Assembly (NCBI GenBank): GCA_910589155.1
Contig: CAJURY010000001.1
Span: 248,001 to 312,000, forward strand
Length of the DNA: 64,000 bases
Source of the DNA: an uncultured Oscillospiraceae bacterium
Lineage (GTDB): Bacteria > Bacillota > Clostridia > Oscillospirales > Oscillospiraceae
Direction: 5' to 3'
The notes beneath the pieces are model-generated. The model worked only from the letters and a program-made list of their open reading frames with translations, did not search any database and was not told the origin of the DNA. The position numbers were made by a program, and so were the translations under genes. Positions 56,437 through 64,000 of this stretch are shown here, in pieces (position 1 is the first letter of the stretch; each line of letters begins with the position of its first letter).

Positions 56437-57708
56437 TCAGCAGCTCATCATGATCCGCAGAATTTCCCTATCCGTCTCCCGCATACCATCTCTGGCCAGC
56501 GCAGAAATATTTTGAATGGTATTTTCAATTCCCTTTTTCACAAGCCCGTCCCCACCACAAAACTGCCGGTCATGTTGATTCATATACATGCCAATCAGCC
56601 CCGCATCCACAGCGGAAGCAATTTTTGCCGCGCAGCTTGCTTTCGCGCCGTCGCAAACCACGCCGGAATTGATGGCCAGCGCGTTTACGATGGTATGGGC
56701 AATTTCCGAAAAGCGTCCGCCGTACAAATAGGCGATACCGGCTCCCGCCCCGCAGCCTGCGCTGATTGCGCCGCAGTAAGCGGATAAACAGCCGATCCCA
56801 GTTTTAAGATGAACCGTGACCAAATTGGATACCACCAGCGCCCGGTACAATTCCTCCCTAGGCACATGCAGCTCCTCAGCATATACAATGACGGGCAGAG
56901 AGGCGGTCATGCCCTGATTCCCGCTGCCGGAATTGATAACCACAGGCAGCTCGCAGCCGTTCATTCTGGCATCTGATCCGGCGGCAGCCCAGGCTTTTGC
57001 CCGGTTGTATACGCTTCTGCCGTTGGTACACATTAAAATTTTGCCGATTCCAGCGCCGTATTTTCCAGTCAAACCTTCTTTCGCAATGGCAGTATTATAC
57101 TGTATCTGCCGCTCCAGTACATCTTGCACCTGCTGAGATTCCACCTGCTCCGCAAACAAAACAATATTTTCCACGGTAAGCAAGCCGCGATCCGCGCCCC
57201 CCTTTTTCCCTTCCGTATGCTGGCAGGCATAAAGAATTTTTCCATCCAGGGTAACTTTTGTCACACTGGTGTGCCCGTCCTCAATTGTGACAGTAGCGCA
57301 GCGCGTACCTTTTTGCACTTGCAAAAAAATCTCAAACAATCTGTCGGATTCCGATTGAACCACAGTAATTTCCGCTTGCGCCAAATAAGCGCCGATGGCC
57401 GCAATCTCCGCTTGGGTCACATCCGAAAGTACCTCCAGCAGTTTTTCCGCTTTGCCAGCGACAAGTCCCGCCGCCACCGCCGCAGAAATTCCCCGCAAAC
57501 CTCCTGTGTGAGGTACAATGACGCTTTTTACATTTTTTATAATATTACCGCTCACCGTCACCAGCGTTTTTTCCGGCAATGCGCCAAGCGCGCGCCGGGC
57601 AATCGCCGCAGCAAAAGCCAGAGAAATTGGCTCGGTACAGCCCATAGCCGGCACTAGCTCTTCGTGCAGGATCGCCAAGTAATTTTCCGTGATTCTTTTG
57701 TCCAACAT
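56437..57708 (-). CDS. L-cysteine desulfidase CyuA-like (UPF0597/YhaM)
   Basis: A 423-residue Fe-S enzyme of the serine-dehydratase-alpha superfamily. Cys24 in MGCTEPISLA and the C-terminal Cys set in CLSAYCGAISAGCGAGAGIAY are the expected [4Fe-4S] ligands. Family members break L-cysteine down to pyruvate, ammonia and sulfide, and act in anaerobes. The cyuP transporter and cyuR regulator genes are not adjacent. It follows pcp by 11 bases. Confidence 0.8.
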   Translation of the reverse strand: MLDKRITENYLAILHEELVPAMGCTEPISLAFAAAIARRALGALPEKTLVTVSGNIIKNVKSVIVPHTGGLRGISAAVAAGLVAGKAEKLLEVLSDVTQAEIAAIGAYLAQAEITVVQSESDRLFEIFLQVQKGTRCATVTIEDGHTSVTKVTLDGKILYACQHTEGKKGGADRGLLTVENIVLFAEQVESQQVQDVLERQIQYNTAIAKEGLTGKYGAGIGKILMCTNGRSVYNRAKAWAAAGSDARMNGCELPVVINSGSGNQGMTASLPVIVYAEELHVPREELYRALVVSNLVTVHLKTGIGCLSAYCGAISAGCGAGAGIAYLYGGRFSEIAHTIVNALAINSGVVCDGAKASCAAKIASAVDAGLIGMYMNQHDRQFCGGDGLVKKGIENTIQNISALARDGMRETDREILRIMMSC

Positions 57709-57719
57709 AGCCAGACCTC

Positions 57720-58313
57720 TTAGTTAAAAATTGTTTGGATTGCAATTTCCAGCGCGTGGGTGAGCATGGAAAGCGGCAAAGAAGGCGCATTGATAGAAGC
57801 CGCCTGTTCGCAGGTATACGGCACATGGAGGAAGCCTCCCTTTACAGGGGTGCTTTTCAGCAGCCTCAAAAGGCAGTACATGGCGCAGTTACACACATAA
57901 GTCCCGGCCGTGTAGCTGACTGCCGCCGGGATACCGGCATTTTGCAGTTCCGACACAATCCTCTCAACAGGAAGCGTAGCAAAATAAGCGTCCGCGCCGT
58001 CGCAAATGGAAACGCCATCGTATTTTATGCCCGCATTATCCGCAATTTTTCCCGCTTTCCAGTTAATTGCAACCTTTTCCGGAGTAATCGCACATCTTCC
58101 ACCAGCCTGCCCCACACAAATCACAGCATCCGGTTTTATTTCTTCCAAAAGCTGCTTCAGGCAATTTGCCACGCGATCATATTCGACCGGTAACTGCTTT
58201 TTGAAAACCGCAATTTCTCCTAAGCAATCAGGAAGCCCTTGCACCGCCTCCCAAGAAGCATTTCTGGTATGGCCGCCAAAAGGCTCAAAACCGGTTATCA
58301 GTATCTTTTTCAT
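57720..58313 (-). CDS. pcp: pyroglutamyl-peptidase I
   Basis: A 197-residue cysteine peptidase that removes N-terminal pyroglutamate. The triad is visible as Glu in PEKVAINW (near 79), Cys in AGTYVCNCAMY (near 142) and His in FLHVPY (near 164); ITGFEPFGG starts the fold. Slightly shorter than Bacillus Pcp (215). It lies with cyuA in an amino-acid salvage pair, a plausible but inferred link. Confidence 0.9.
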   Translation of the reverse strand: MKKILITGFEPFGGHTRNASWEAVQGLPDCLGEIAVFKKQLPVEYDRVANCLKQLLEEIKPDAVICVGQAGGRCAITPEKVAINWKAGKIADNAGIKYDGVSICDGADAYFATLPVERIVSELQNAGIPAAVSYTAGTYVCNCAMYCLLRLLKSTPVKGGFLHVPYTCEQAASINAPSLPLSMLTHALEIAIQTIFN

Positions 58314-58324
58314 TGAACGATTCC

Positions 58325-60025
58325 TCAGCGATAGAAGCTGTTACCACCGATAAATTCCCGCAAAATGCTGGTTGGCGGAATTTCATCATCAACGTCCGCT
58401 TCTTGAATATAGTTTAAAATTTTAACAATATAGCGCACATCATCATAGTAGGGGCTTTCCGGCTCGACCGCGGTAAGCAGGGGGAAAATTTGCTTTTTCA
58501 GCACCGCCAGTTCATAAATCAGGGAGCTGTTGAAAATGACATCTGCGTTTTCCTGGAAGGGAAAGATCCAGCGTTCCTCCCCTTGCTGGACAGAATCCCA
58601 CATGGAAAGGGTGGCCTCCACAGACGCGCCTCTCGTTTCATAGTCCCGGACGATGCGCCGCAAAAGCCGCAAATAACTAGTCGGAATCCGGTTATGATGA
58701 TCTAAATTCAATGGGATCAGCGGACTGACATATATCCGAAATACGCTGTTTCTGTCCAATTTTTCCGGCAAAAGCAAGGGATTCAACCCATGTAAGCCTT
58801 CAATTAAAATGACAGAATCCGCAGACAGCTTCAGCATTTTTCCTGTCTGGACACGCCTTCCCAATTGGAAGCTGAAACGCGGCAGTTCCACCCCACCGCC
58901 GGACAGCAGCGTTTCCAAATGCGTTCGAAAAAGCGCCGTATCAATGGTATTGATATGCTCTAAGTCCAGCTTCCCGTCTGGACCAGGCTGAATTTTATCC
59001 CGATCCACGTAATAATCATCCAGAGAGATCAAAATTGGGTGCTTTCCATGTACACGAAGCTGCACCGCCAGCCGATTGGCGCTGGTAGTCTTGCCAGAAG
59101 AGGAGGGTCCAGCCAGCAATACCGCTTTTGCCCCTCGTTTGATAATTTCGTCGGCAATCTGAGAAAAGCAACGCTCATGAAGCGCTTCGTTGACGCGAAT
59201 CAAAGCGCGAACGCCGCCGCTTTGTACCAGATCATTGAGATCCGCCACAACCTCGCAGTCCATAAGCTGGCACCAGCGCTCGCTTTCCGCGAACATTGCA
59301 GAAAAATTGGGGAGCTCTCGATACTTTGACACAGAATCTGGGTCATTTTTATCTGGGAACTGAAAGAAAATGCTGTTTTTCCCTCCATAACAAATGTCCC
59401 ACACGGAAAGATACCCGGTAGACGGCAGCATTTCCCCATAAAAATAGTCCAGATAATCTTCATAGCAGTAAAAATCAAAATAAGGAACTGCGCGCCAAGT
59501 AAGCAGCCGGGCTTTGTCCGGCTGTCCATCCCTTTCAAAAAAGCGCACTGCTTCCAAGGTCGCCATACGGCCCCGCAGCAATGGAATATTGCTGGCAACA
59601 ATCCGCTGAATGCTTTCCCGTAGGGCAGAGACGTCTTCCCCAGAAAAAGCCGGTGCTTTTTCAATCGTAATCTGCAAGCATCCGCCAACGGTGAAATTCA
59701 TCTTCGCAACAGCCTTGGGCCAAAGCTGACGTACTGCCAGAAACAGCACAAAAAGCGCGGTTCTCTCATACACCTGCCTACCGTGAACGTCTTTATAGCG
59801 CAAAAGGCGTACATTTCCAGCGGATGCTTCCATGGCGCGGCGTATGACCCGCTGTCCGTCCACCCGCACCGGAACATAGTTCAGGGTAAAGGTTTCTCCG
59901 GCGATCTGCGCCGCCAACGGCCGGCTGGAAAGCAAACAGGTATCCAAATGAAGCTTTTGCACCAGCTCTAGCAGCGATTCTCCTGGCTGTGCGAGAACAG
60001 ATTTCCGGTCAATTTGCAGTTCCAT
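58325..60025 (-). CDS. uridine-kinase-like P-loop protein with TGS-type N-terminus
   Basis: A 566-residue protein. The first 70 residues resemble a TGS/ubiquitin-like fold (VLAQPGESLLELVQK), a threonyl-tRNA-synthetase-like editing region follows, and residues 285-500 form a nucleoside kinase: Walker A AGPSSSGKTTSANRLA, lid HHNRIPTSYLRLLRRIVRD. Such fusions of ThrRS-like N-terminal domains to a uridine kinase are widespread in Clostridia. Phosphorylation of uridine or cytidine is the usual guess; no activity can be read. GGGAGG lies before the ATG. Confidence 0.8.
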   Translation of the reverse strand: MELQIDRKSVLAQPGESLLELVQKLHLDTCLLSSRPLAAQIAGETFTLNYVPVRVDGQRVIRRAMEASAGNVRLLRYKDVHGRQVYERTALFVLFLAVRQLWPKAVAKMNFTVGGCLQITIEKAPAFSGEDVSALRESIQRIVASNIPLLRGRMATLEAVRFFERDGQPDKARLLTWRAVPYFDFYCYEDYLDYFYGEMLPSTGYLSVWDICYGGKNSIFFQFPDKNDPDSVSKYRELPNFSAMFAESERWCQLMDCEVVADLNDLVQSGGVRALIRVNEALHERCFSQIADEIIKRGAKAVLLAGPSSSGKTTSANRLAVQLRVHGKHPILISLDDYYVDRDKIQPGPDGKLDLEHINTIDTALFRTHLETLLSGGGVELPRFSFQLGRRVQTGKMLKLSADSVILIEGLHGLNPLLLPEKLDRNSVFRIYVSPLIPLNLDHHNRIPTSYLRLLRRIVRDYETRGASVEATLSMWDSVQQGEERWIFPFQENADVIFNSSLIYELAVLKKQIFPLLTAVEPESPYYDDVRYIVKILNYIQEADVDDEIPPTSILREFIGGNSFYR

Positions 60026-60050
60026 AGGTCATTCCTCCCTTAACCAAACG

Positions 60051-61820
60051 TTAAAATTCTTTGCGCAGGCGCTCTATGCTTTCCTCGTCCATGAGACGTA
60101 CCGTATGATTCTGAATTTCATAAACATGGTCGCACATAGATAAAACACTGGGGCGGTGGGTCGTTACGATACAGGTCTTATTTTTACAGTGAGACATGAT
60201 CGTACGCAAAATCCGACGTTCCGTGGTTACATCCAGCGCGGAGGTCGCTTCGTCCAGTAGTAAAATCGGTGCTTCATGCAAAAGCGCTCTGGCAATCGAG
60301 ATTCGCTGACACTGACCGGCAGAAAATCTGGAGCCTGCCTGACCAATGCTGCTATCCAAGCCCTCCGGCAGTCCGCGAACGACGTCCTCCATATCCGCAA
60401 GGCGCAGCGCTTCCCAAAGTTCTTTTTCCGTGGCTTCCGGCTTTGCCAGGCGCAGCGTCTGCGCAATGGTGCCGGAAAACAAAGCGCGATCCTGAGGCAC
60501 GTAGGAAAAGAGCCGACGTAAAGATGGATTCAAGGGAACAATTCCAGTATGTTCCCCTTCCAGTACTGCGCGACCAGATTTCGGCATAACCAGGCACAGC
60601 AACAATCGCAGCAAAGTGGTTTTGCCTGTGCCGGAGGGGCCGACAATTGCCACAACCTCTCCTGGCTTTGCAGAAAAATTCACATTTTGTAATACCGGCA
60701 AATCGGAGCGATAATCAAAATCCACATGCTCTAAAAGCACGCTGACTCCAGCAGGATCCTCACGCAAGGCTTTTTCCTTGGGGCTTTCTTCTACATTTTC
60801 CCTTGGCAAATCCAAAATAGACATAATACGCTTGGCGGAAACCGTAGCGGAAATGACGCTGGGACCCAGCTTAATGAGACCGGAGGCGGCAGCAGACAAA
60901 TAATTCGCAAGCTGCAAGAACAAAACCATCGTACCAAAGTCTATTTTGCCGCACCAGAGCCTGTAAATTCCCCAACCCATGCACAAATAGCTGACTACGA
61001 TGCCAGCCAAAGACATACAAACGGAGGCTCGGATTGTGAATTTATTTTGCTCCAAACTGCAATCGATATGTTTTTCCTGTAAGCCCTCCAATTCCTCACA
61101 AAAAGCGTCCACCGCGCCAAAAGACTTCACGGATTGGATATTTTGCAGGGAATCCGCATAAAAAGCGGTCAAGTCGCTGGAGGCCTCCAGTACCTTGCGA
61201 TTATGCACACGGAGCTTAGGCGCCAGCAAAATAAAAACCATAGAAGTTATGGGGATCCCCGCCAGAGCAATCAGCGCCATAGTGGGATCAAAATGGGTAA
61301 TAACAATCAGCGCACCGACAAATTGCGCAAGATAGGTAATGAGACTGGGAATCCAACCTAAAACGCTGCTGGCAACGGTCGATACGTCGTTATGAATGCG
61401 GTTGAGCAAGTCGCCGGAATGGTAGTTGGAAATAGACTGCCAGCCTGTATTCATGAATTTTTGGAAGGTATCCGCCCGCATTTCCCGGTTCACTTGAAGG
61501 CTGACCTTCGCCGTAATTCGACTGTTCGCCGCATGCAACCCAACGCGAAGAAAAACAAGCGCTACAAAAAGGACGATGATTGGAATCGCATTAAGCAGCG
61601 CGCTGGACTGGTTCAGCCCCGCTACCACAAGGTTGATTATCTGGCGGGAGAGCAAGCTGGACAGCAGACCGATGGAAGTGACAAGCAGCCCCAGCACAAT
61701 ATATAAAATAATTTTCCAGGTGTACCGCTTTGCGTAGCGATAAATCCAACAAGTCTCCTTCCAGACCTCTCGAATGCCGCCGTTTCTCATATTACGCAAT
61801 ACTTTTTTTATGTATTCCAT
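60051..61820 (-). CDS. ABC exporter with fused permease and ATPase
   Basis: A 589-residue half-transporter with six spans (residues 35-320), then an ATPase: Walker A GPSGTGKTTLLR, signature FSAGQCQRISIARAL, Walker B ILLLDEATSALD and H-loop TTHR. It belongs to the MsbA/LmrA group and works as a dimer. The neighbouring Wzz/kinase pair is upstream on the same strand but a terminator (61846-61872) separates them, so a role in polysaccharide export is uncertain. Confidence 0.85.
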   Translation of the reverse strand: MEYIKKVLRNMRNGGIREVWKETCWIYRYAKRYTWKIILYIVLGLLVTSIGLLSSLLSRQIINLVVAGLNQSSALLNAIPIIVLFVALVFLRVGLHAANSRITAKVSLQVNREMRADTFQKFMNTGWQSISNYHSGDLLNRIHNDVSTVASSVLGWIPSLITYLAQFVGALIVITHFDPTMALIALAGIPITSMVFILLAPKLRVHNRKVLEASSDLTAFYADSLQNIQSVKSFGAVDAFCEELEGLQEKHIDCSLEQNKFTIRASVCMSLAGIVVSYLCMGWGIYRLWCGKIDFGTMVLFLQLANYLSAAASGLIKLGPSVISATVSAKRIMSILDLPRENVEESPKEKALREDPAGVSVLLEHVDFDYRSDLPVLQNVNFSAKPGEVVAIVGPSGTGKTTLLRLLLCLVMPKSGRAVLEGEHTGIVPLNPSLRRLFSYVPQDRALFSGTIAQTLRLAKPEATEKELWEALRLADMEDVVRGLPEGLDSSIGQAGSRFSAGQCQRISIARALLHEAPILLLDEATSALDVTTERRILRTIMSHCKNKTCIVTTHRPSVLSMCDHVYEIQNHTVRLMDEESIERLRKEF

Positions 61821-61845
61821 ATCTTACCCACTTTATTGCGGAAAA

Positions 61846-61872
61846 CGATGGCGTCCAAAACAAAAGCCATCG
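61846..61872 (-). terminator. terminator after the BY-kinase genes
   Basis: CGATGGC/GCCATCG around a 13-base loop, then TTTTCC on the minus strand. Confidence 0.55.
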
Positions 61873-61883
61873 TCTTCCTTGTC

Positions 61884-63374
61884 TTATTTATTTTGATCGC
61901 TGCCGTAGCCGTACTTTTTGCCTTTGCCCTTACCGTAACCGTAAGGATAGTGGCTATTATATCGGAAGCCATAGCCATAGCCGTAGCCATAACGGCCAAA
62001 GCTGGAAATTGGCTTGCCATTAATAACATAGCCGATAATCTTGATCTTTTTCCGCACAAGACTCTGAATATTGTCAACAACCCGATAGCAGGGCACAATG
62101 TCATGACGAATTACATAAAGCACCTGATCGGTATACTTTGCCAAGGTCGCCGCATCCGCCAGTATGCCGGTTGGCGGCGCGTCCACAATTACAAAATCAG
62201 CCATCGTGCGCAATTGCTCAAAAAGCTGCCCCATTTGCGGCGAGTTGATCAAATTCATGGGAGAATCGATGCTGGTATCGCCGGCAAGAATCCGCAAATT
62301 TTCCATCTCCGGCGCTTGGAACAAAGCGTTCTGAAGATTCAAATTCTGCTGCGAAACAAGATCGGCCAGTCCAACCGTACTTTCCGTCACGCCAAAACGA
62401 CCCTTCATCGACTGATTTCGAATATCGCCATCCACCAAAATTACGCGACGGCCGCTTTGCGCCAAGGAAATGGCCAAATTATAAGAAATCGTGGTTTTTC
62501 CTTCACTTGGAAGCGTACTGGTCACAAGCAGTACCATACATTCCCTATTGGCCTTCTGGCTCCGTATGACCTTTACTCGAATAGAACTGATGGGACCGGT
62601 AATATAGTCTGAAACGCGCTCATCCAGCAAGGACACGCCGGCAGTTTTTGTTTTGCGTCTTTTCTTCAGCTTTACCTGCGGCAGCACCGCCATACAAGGC
62701 AGACTGATCGTACCCTTCAAATCACTGGCGGAACGCACAGTCTTGCGCCGCAGAGCCAATAGCAGCGTAATCGCTACGCCGAGCAGTCCACCAATCAGTC
62801 CGCCTTTTATAAACGTAATTCTCCTGCTGAAGACGTTTGTGGCGTGTCTGGGCAAATTGGGTTGCTGAATCATTTCCATACGGGTATTGCCGATTACAAA
62901 CGCGGCGACCGTGGGATAATTCCGAATGACTGAACTTAAAATATCGTACGCCATCTGCGCGGTGCTGCTTGTCACATAGATATTAAAGATATTCGTCTCA
63001 CCAATGGTGGCGATGTACACGTGTCCATCAATAGAATCTATGTTTAAATCCTGACAGACGCGTTCTTGCATTGCTTCGGAAGCAATGATGTAATTGAAAG
63101 AGTTTACAATCTGCGTCGTTGCCCGGCTGTCGTAGCTTTTGGTATTGTCCACAATATCTGTTGTACTGTTAAAGCCGGCAGAAACAGAAAAGGTTGCAGT
63201 ACAGGTGTATTCCGGCACAAAGCTCCGGCGACTCATTTCGCAATAAATACCGCCTGCCGCCACGGTTAAAATCAGTACGAAAAACCAGGTTTTTTTCAAA
63301 CTGCGGAAGAATGCCTCCAGCAAATCCATGAGGTCAAGCTCGTTTTGCACAACTTCTGTCTTATTTTCTTCCAT
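61884..63374 (-). CDS. Wzz/BY-kinase fusion (polysaccharide chain-length tyrosine kinase)
   Basis: A 496-residue protein: cytoplasmic start, span 1 (residues 30-45), extracytoplasmic Wzz-type domain, span 2 (188-208), then a bacterial tyrosine kinase: Walker A LPSEGKTTI (288-296), Walker A' VILVDGDIR (311-319), Walker B FVIVDAPP (394-401). The tail (461-490) is packed with Tyr and Gly (RYGYGYGYGFRY), the autophosphorylation cluster. It controls exopolysaccharide export. GGAGAAGG before the ATG at 63374 sets the start, one base after the stop of the upstream paralogue; a longer frame upstream is not used. Confidence 0.85.
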   Translation of the reverse strand: MEENKTEVVQNELDLMDLLEAFFRSLKKTWFFVLILTVAAGGIYCEMSRRSFVPEYTCTATFSVSAGFNSTTDIVDNTKSYDSRATTQIVNSFNYIIASEAMQERVCQDLNIDSIDGHVYIATIGETNIFNIYVTSSTAQMAYDILSSVIRNYPTVAAFVIGNTRMEMIQQPNLPRHATNVFSRRITFIKGGLIGGLLGVAITLLLALRRKTVRSASDLKGTISLPCMAVLPQVKLKKRRKTKTAGVSLLDERVSDYITGPISSIRVKVIRSQKANRECMVLLVTSTLPSEGKTTISYNLAISLAQSGRRVILVDGDIRNQSMKGRFGVTESTVGLADLVSQQNLNLQNALFQAPEMENLRILAGDTSIDSPMNLINSPQMGQLFEQLRTMADFVIVDAPPTGILADAATLAKYTDQVLYVIRHDIVPCYRVVDNIQSLVRKKIKIIGYVINGKPISSFGRYGYGYGYGFRYNSHYPYGYGKGKGKKYGYGSDQNK

Positions 63375-63375
63375 T

Positions 63376-64000
63376 TTACCTTCTCCCATCAGACTTGTCG
63401 TGTACAGTACGAGATCTATGCCCGTGGTGTTTTCCGGATTCGCCATAATAATTATAACCATACCCATAGCCATAGCCGTAACCAAAATGGTAGCCATAGG
63501 ATCTACGGGGTCTTCGGATGGAAAGACTGCGGAAGTCATTCAACACAAATCCCAGGAATGTGGTCTTGCTTTGCTTGAGCAAATCCACTGTGTCGTTAAT
63601 ATCCGCAGCGGCAGCCACATCCTGCCGCACCACCAATATGGATTCGTCCACCAGGCCGGCCAAGCTGTCGCTGTCCGCGAACATTCCCAAGGGCGGAGAG
63701 TCGATCACGATAAAATCCATAGAGCGTCTGGCAATGTCCAGAAGCTTTTCCATATTATCGCTGGAAAGTAAATCCGCCGCGTTATCCGTCGGCTGAGAGT
63801 TGAACAGTGTAATGAGATTTTTTTCTTCATCATAATGCGCAGCAGAAATGACGGTGCTGGCATCCAAATATTCCGCCTGCAAAACGCCGGTAAGTCCGTT
63901 GCCCCGGGCGGCGCTTCTTCCAAACAGACGCATCTGGGTTGGGTTACGCAGGTCGGCGTCAATCAGCATGACAGAATTATGCTTTTGCGCCATTGCCAGC
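63376..64000 (-). CDS. second BY-kinase paralogue, partial at window edge
   Basis: The frame enters from beyond 64000 and its last 207 residues are visible. It has Walker A' VMLIDADLR, Walker B FIVIDSPPLG, and a tail with SYGYHFGYGYGYGYGY, again a Gly/Tyr-rich phosphorylation cluster. The Walker A motif and any Wzz domain are off the edge. It is directly followed by the next BY-kinase (one-base gap), so the two are co-translated. Confidence 0.82.
   Translation of the reverse strand, partial: LAMAQKHNSVMLIDADLRNPTQMRLFGRSAARGNGLTGVLQAEYLDASTVISAAHYDEEKNLITLFNSQPTDNAADLLSSDNMEKLLDIARRSMDFIVIDSPPLGMFADSDSLAGLVDESILVVRQDVAAAADINDTVDLLKQSKTTFLGFVLNDFRSLSIRRPRRSYGYHFGYGYGYGYGYNYYGESGKHHGHRSRTVHDKSDGRR

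Noticed and set aside
63390..63539. Longer start for the second Wzz/BY-kinase
   Set aside because: The extra residues are the out-of-phase repeat of the upstream gene's Gly/Tyr tail; the ribosome site supports 63374.

Overview
The window looks like chromosome from an endospore-forming member of the Clostridia, most likely an Oscillospirales/Ruminococcaceae-type organism. The reasons are a Gram-positive PolC, the spoIIAA-spoIIAB-sigF operon, a YunB-like sporulation protein, a CIRCE element on htpG, a PcrA-LigA block, and codon and base use near 50% GC. This placement rests on gene content and protein resemblance; no search was run. Most genes lie on the minus strand.

Region 1 (1-5.4 kb): a partial CDS, small unknown and membrane genes, a SpoIIM-like membrane protein and XerD. 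A second full-length tyrosine recombinase faces XerD across one shared terminator. Next comes a minus-strand operon that joins a stand-alone Spo0A-C-like DNA-binding protein to a 176-residue, catalytic-domain-only tyrosine recombinase through an ATGA overlap. A possible 27-residue ORF follows. The operon abuts a consensus plus-strand promoter, a 5' half tRNA-Arg, an intact tRNA-Arg(CCT) and three direct copies of the anticodon-arm sequence. This is the most suggestive unexplained system in the window.

Region 2 (5.65-9.2 kb): a graveyard of conjugative-element DNA. It holds an iteron-like TGCTAA cluster, a structured leader, a C-terminally clipped ParA, a racemase fragment resembling VanT or alanine racemase, a sigma-factor fragment, a frameshifted small gene and an ECF-transporter fragment. 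It ends near tRNA-Thr(CGT).

Region 3 (9.4-20 kb): the housekeeping run pyrH-frr-uppS-cdsA-dxr-rseP-ispG-polC (uridylate kinase, ribosome recycling, undecaprenyl and phospholipid precursors, isoprenoids, replication), all on the minus strand.

Region 4 (20-30.5 kb): divergent glnS, a broken Xre gene, nagB, gdhA, a broken sugar acetyltransferase, ligA, yunB-like and pcrA.

Region 5 (30.5-44 kb): a NatAB-type ABC exporter behind a structured leader with its own terminator, the spoIIA operon, an uncharacterised HEXXH protein, an ArsR/HMA/P-type ATPase metal-efflux operon with a clear promoter-operator, a GNAT acetyltransferase, a NUDIX hydrolase, a membrane protein, htpG, an ABC-F protein with a zinc-ribbon partner, and REP-like hairpins.

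Region 6 (44-64 kb): the proteostasis operon tig-clpP-clpX-lon-engB behind one good promoter. Next is rplS with a probable autoregulatory leader, then lepB-rbgA-rnhB-yraN-dipeptidase-(degenerate threonine-synthase-like)-phosphoesterase. Then come cyuA, pcp, a uridine-kinase-like protein and an ABC exporter. The window ends in two tandem Wzz/BY-kinase-type proteins with Gly/Tyr-rich tails, the second cut by the window edge.
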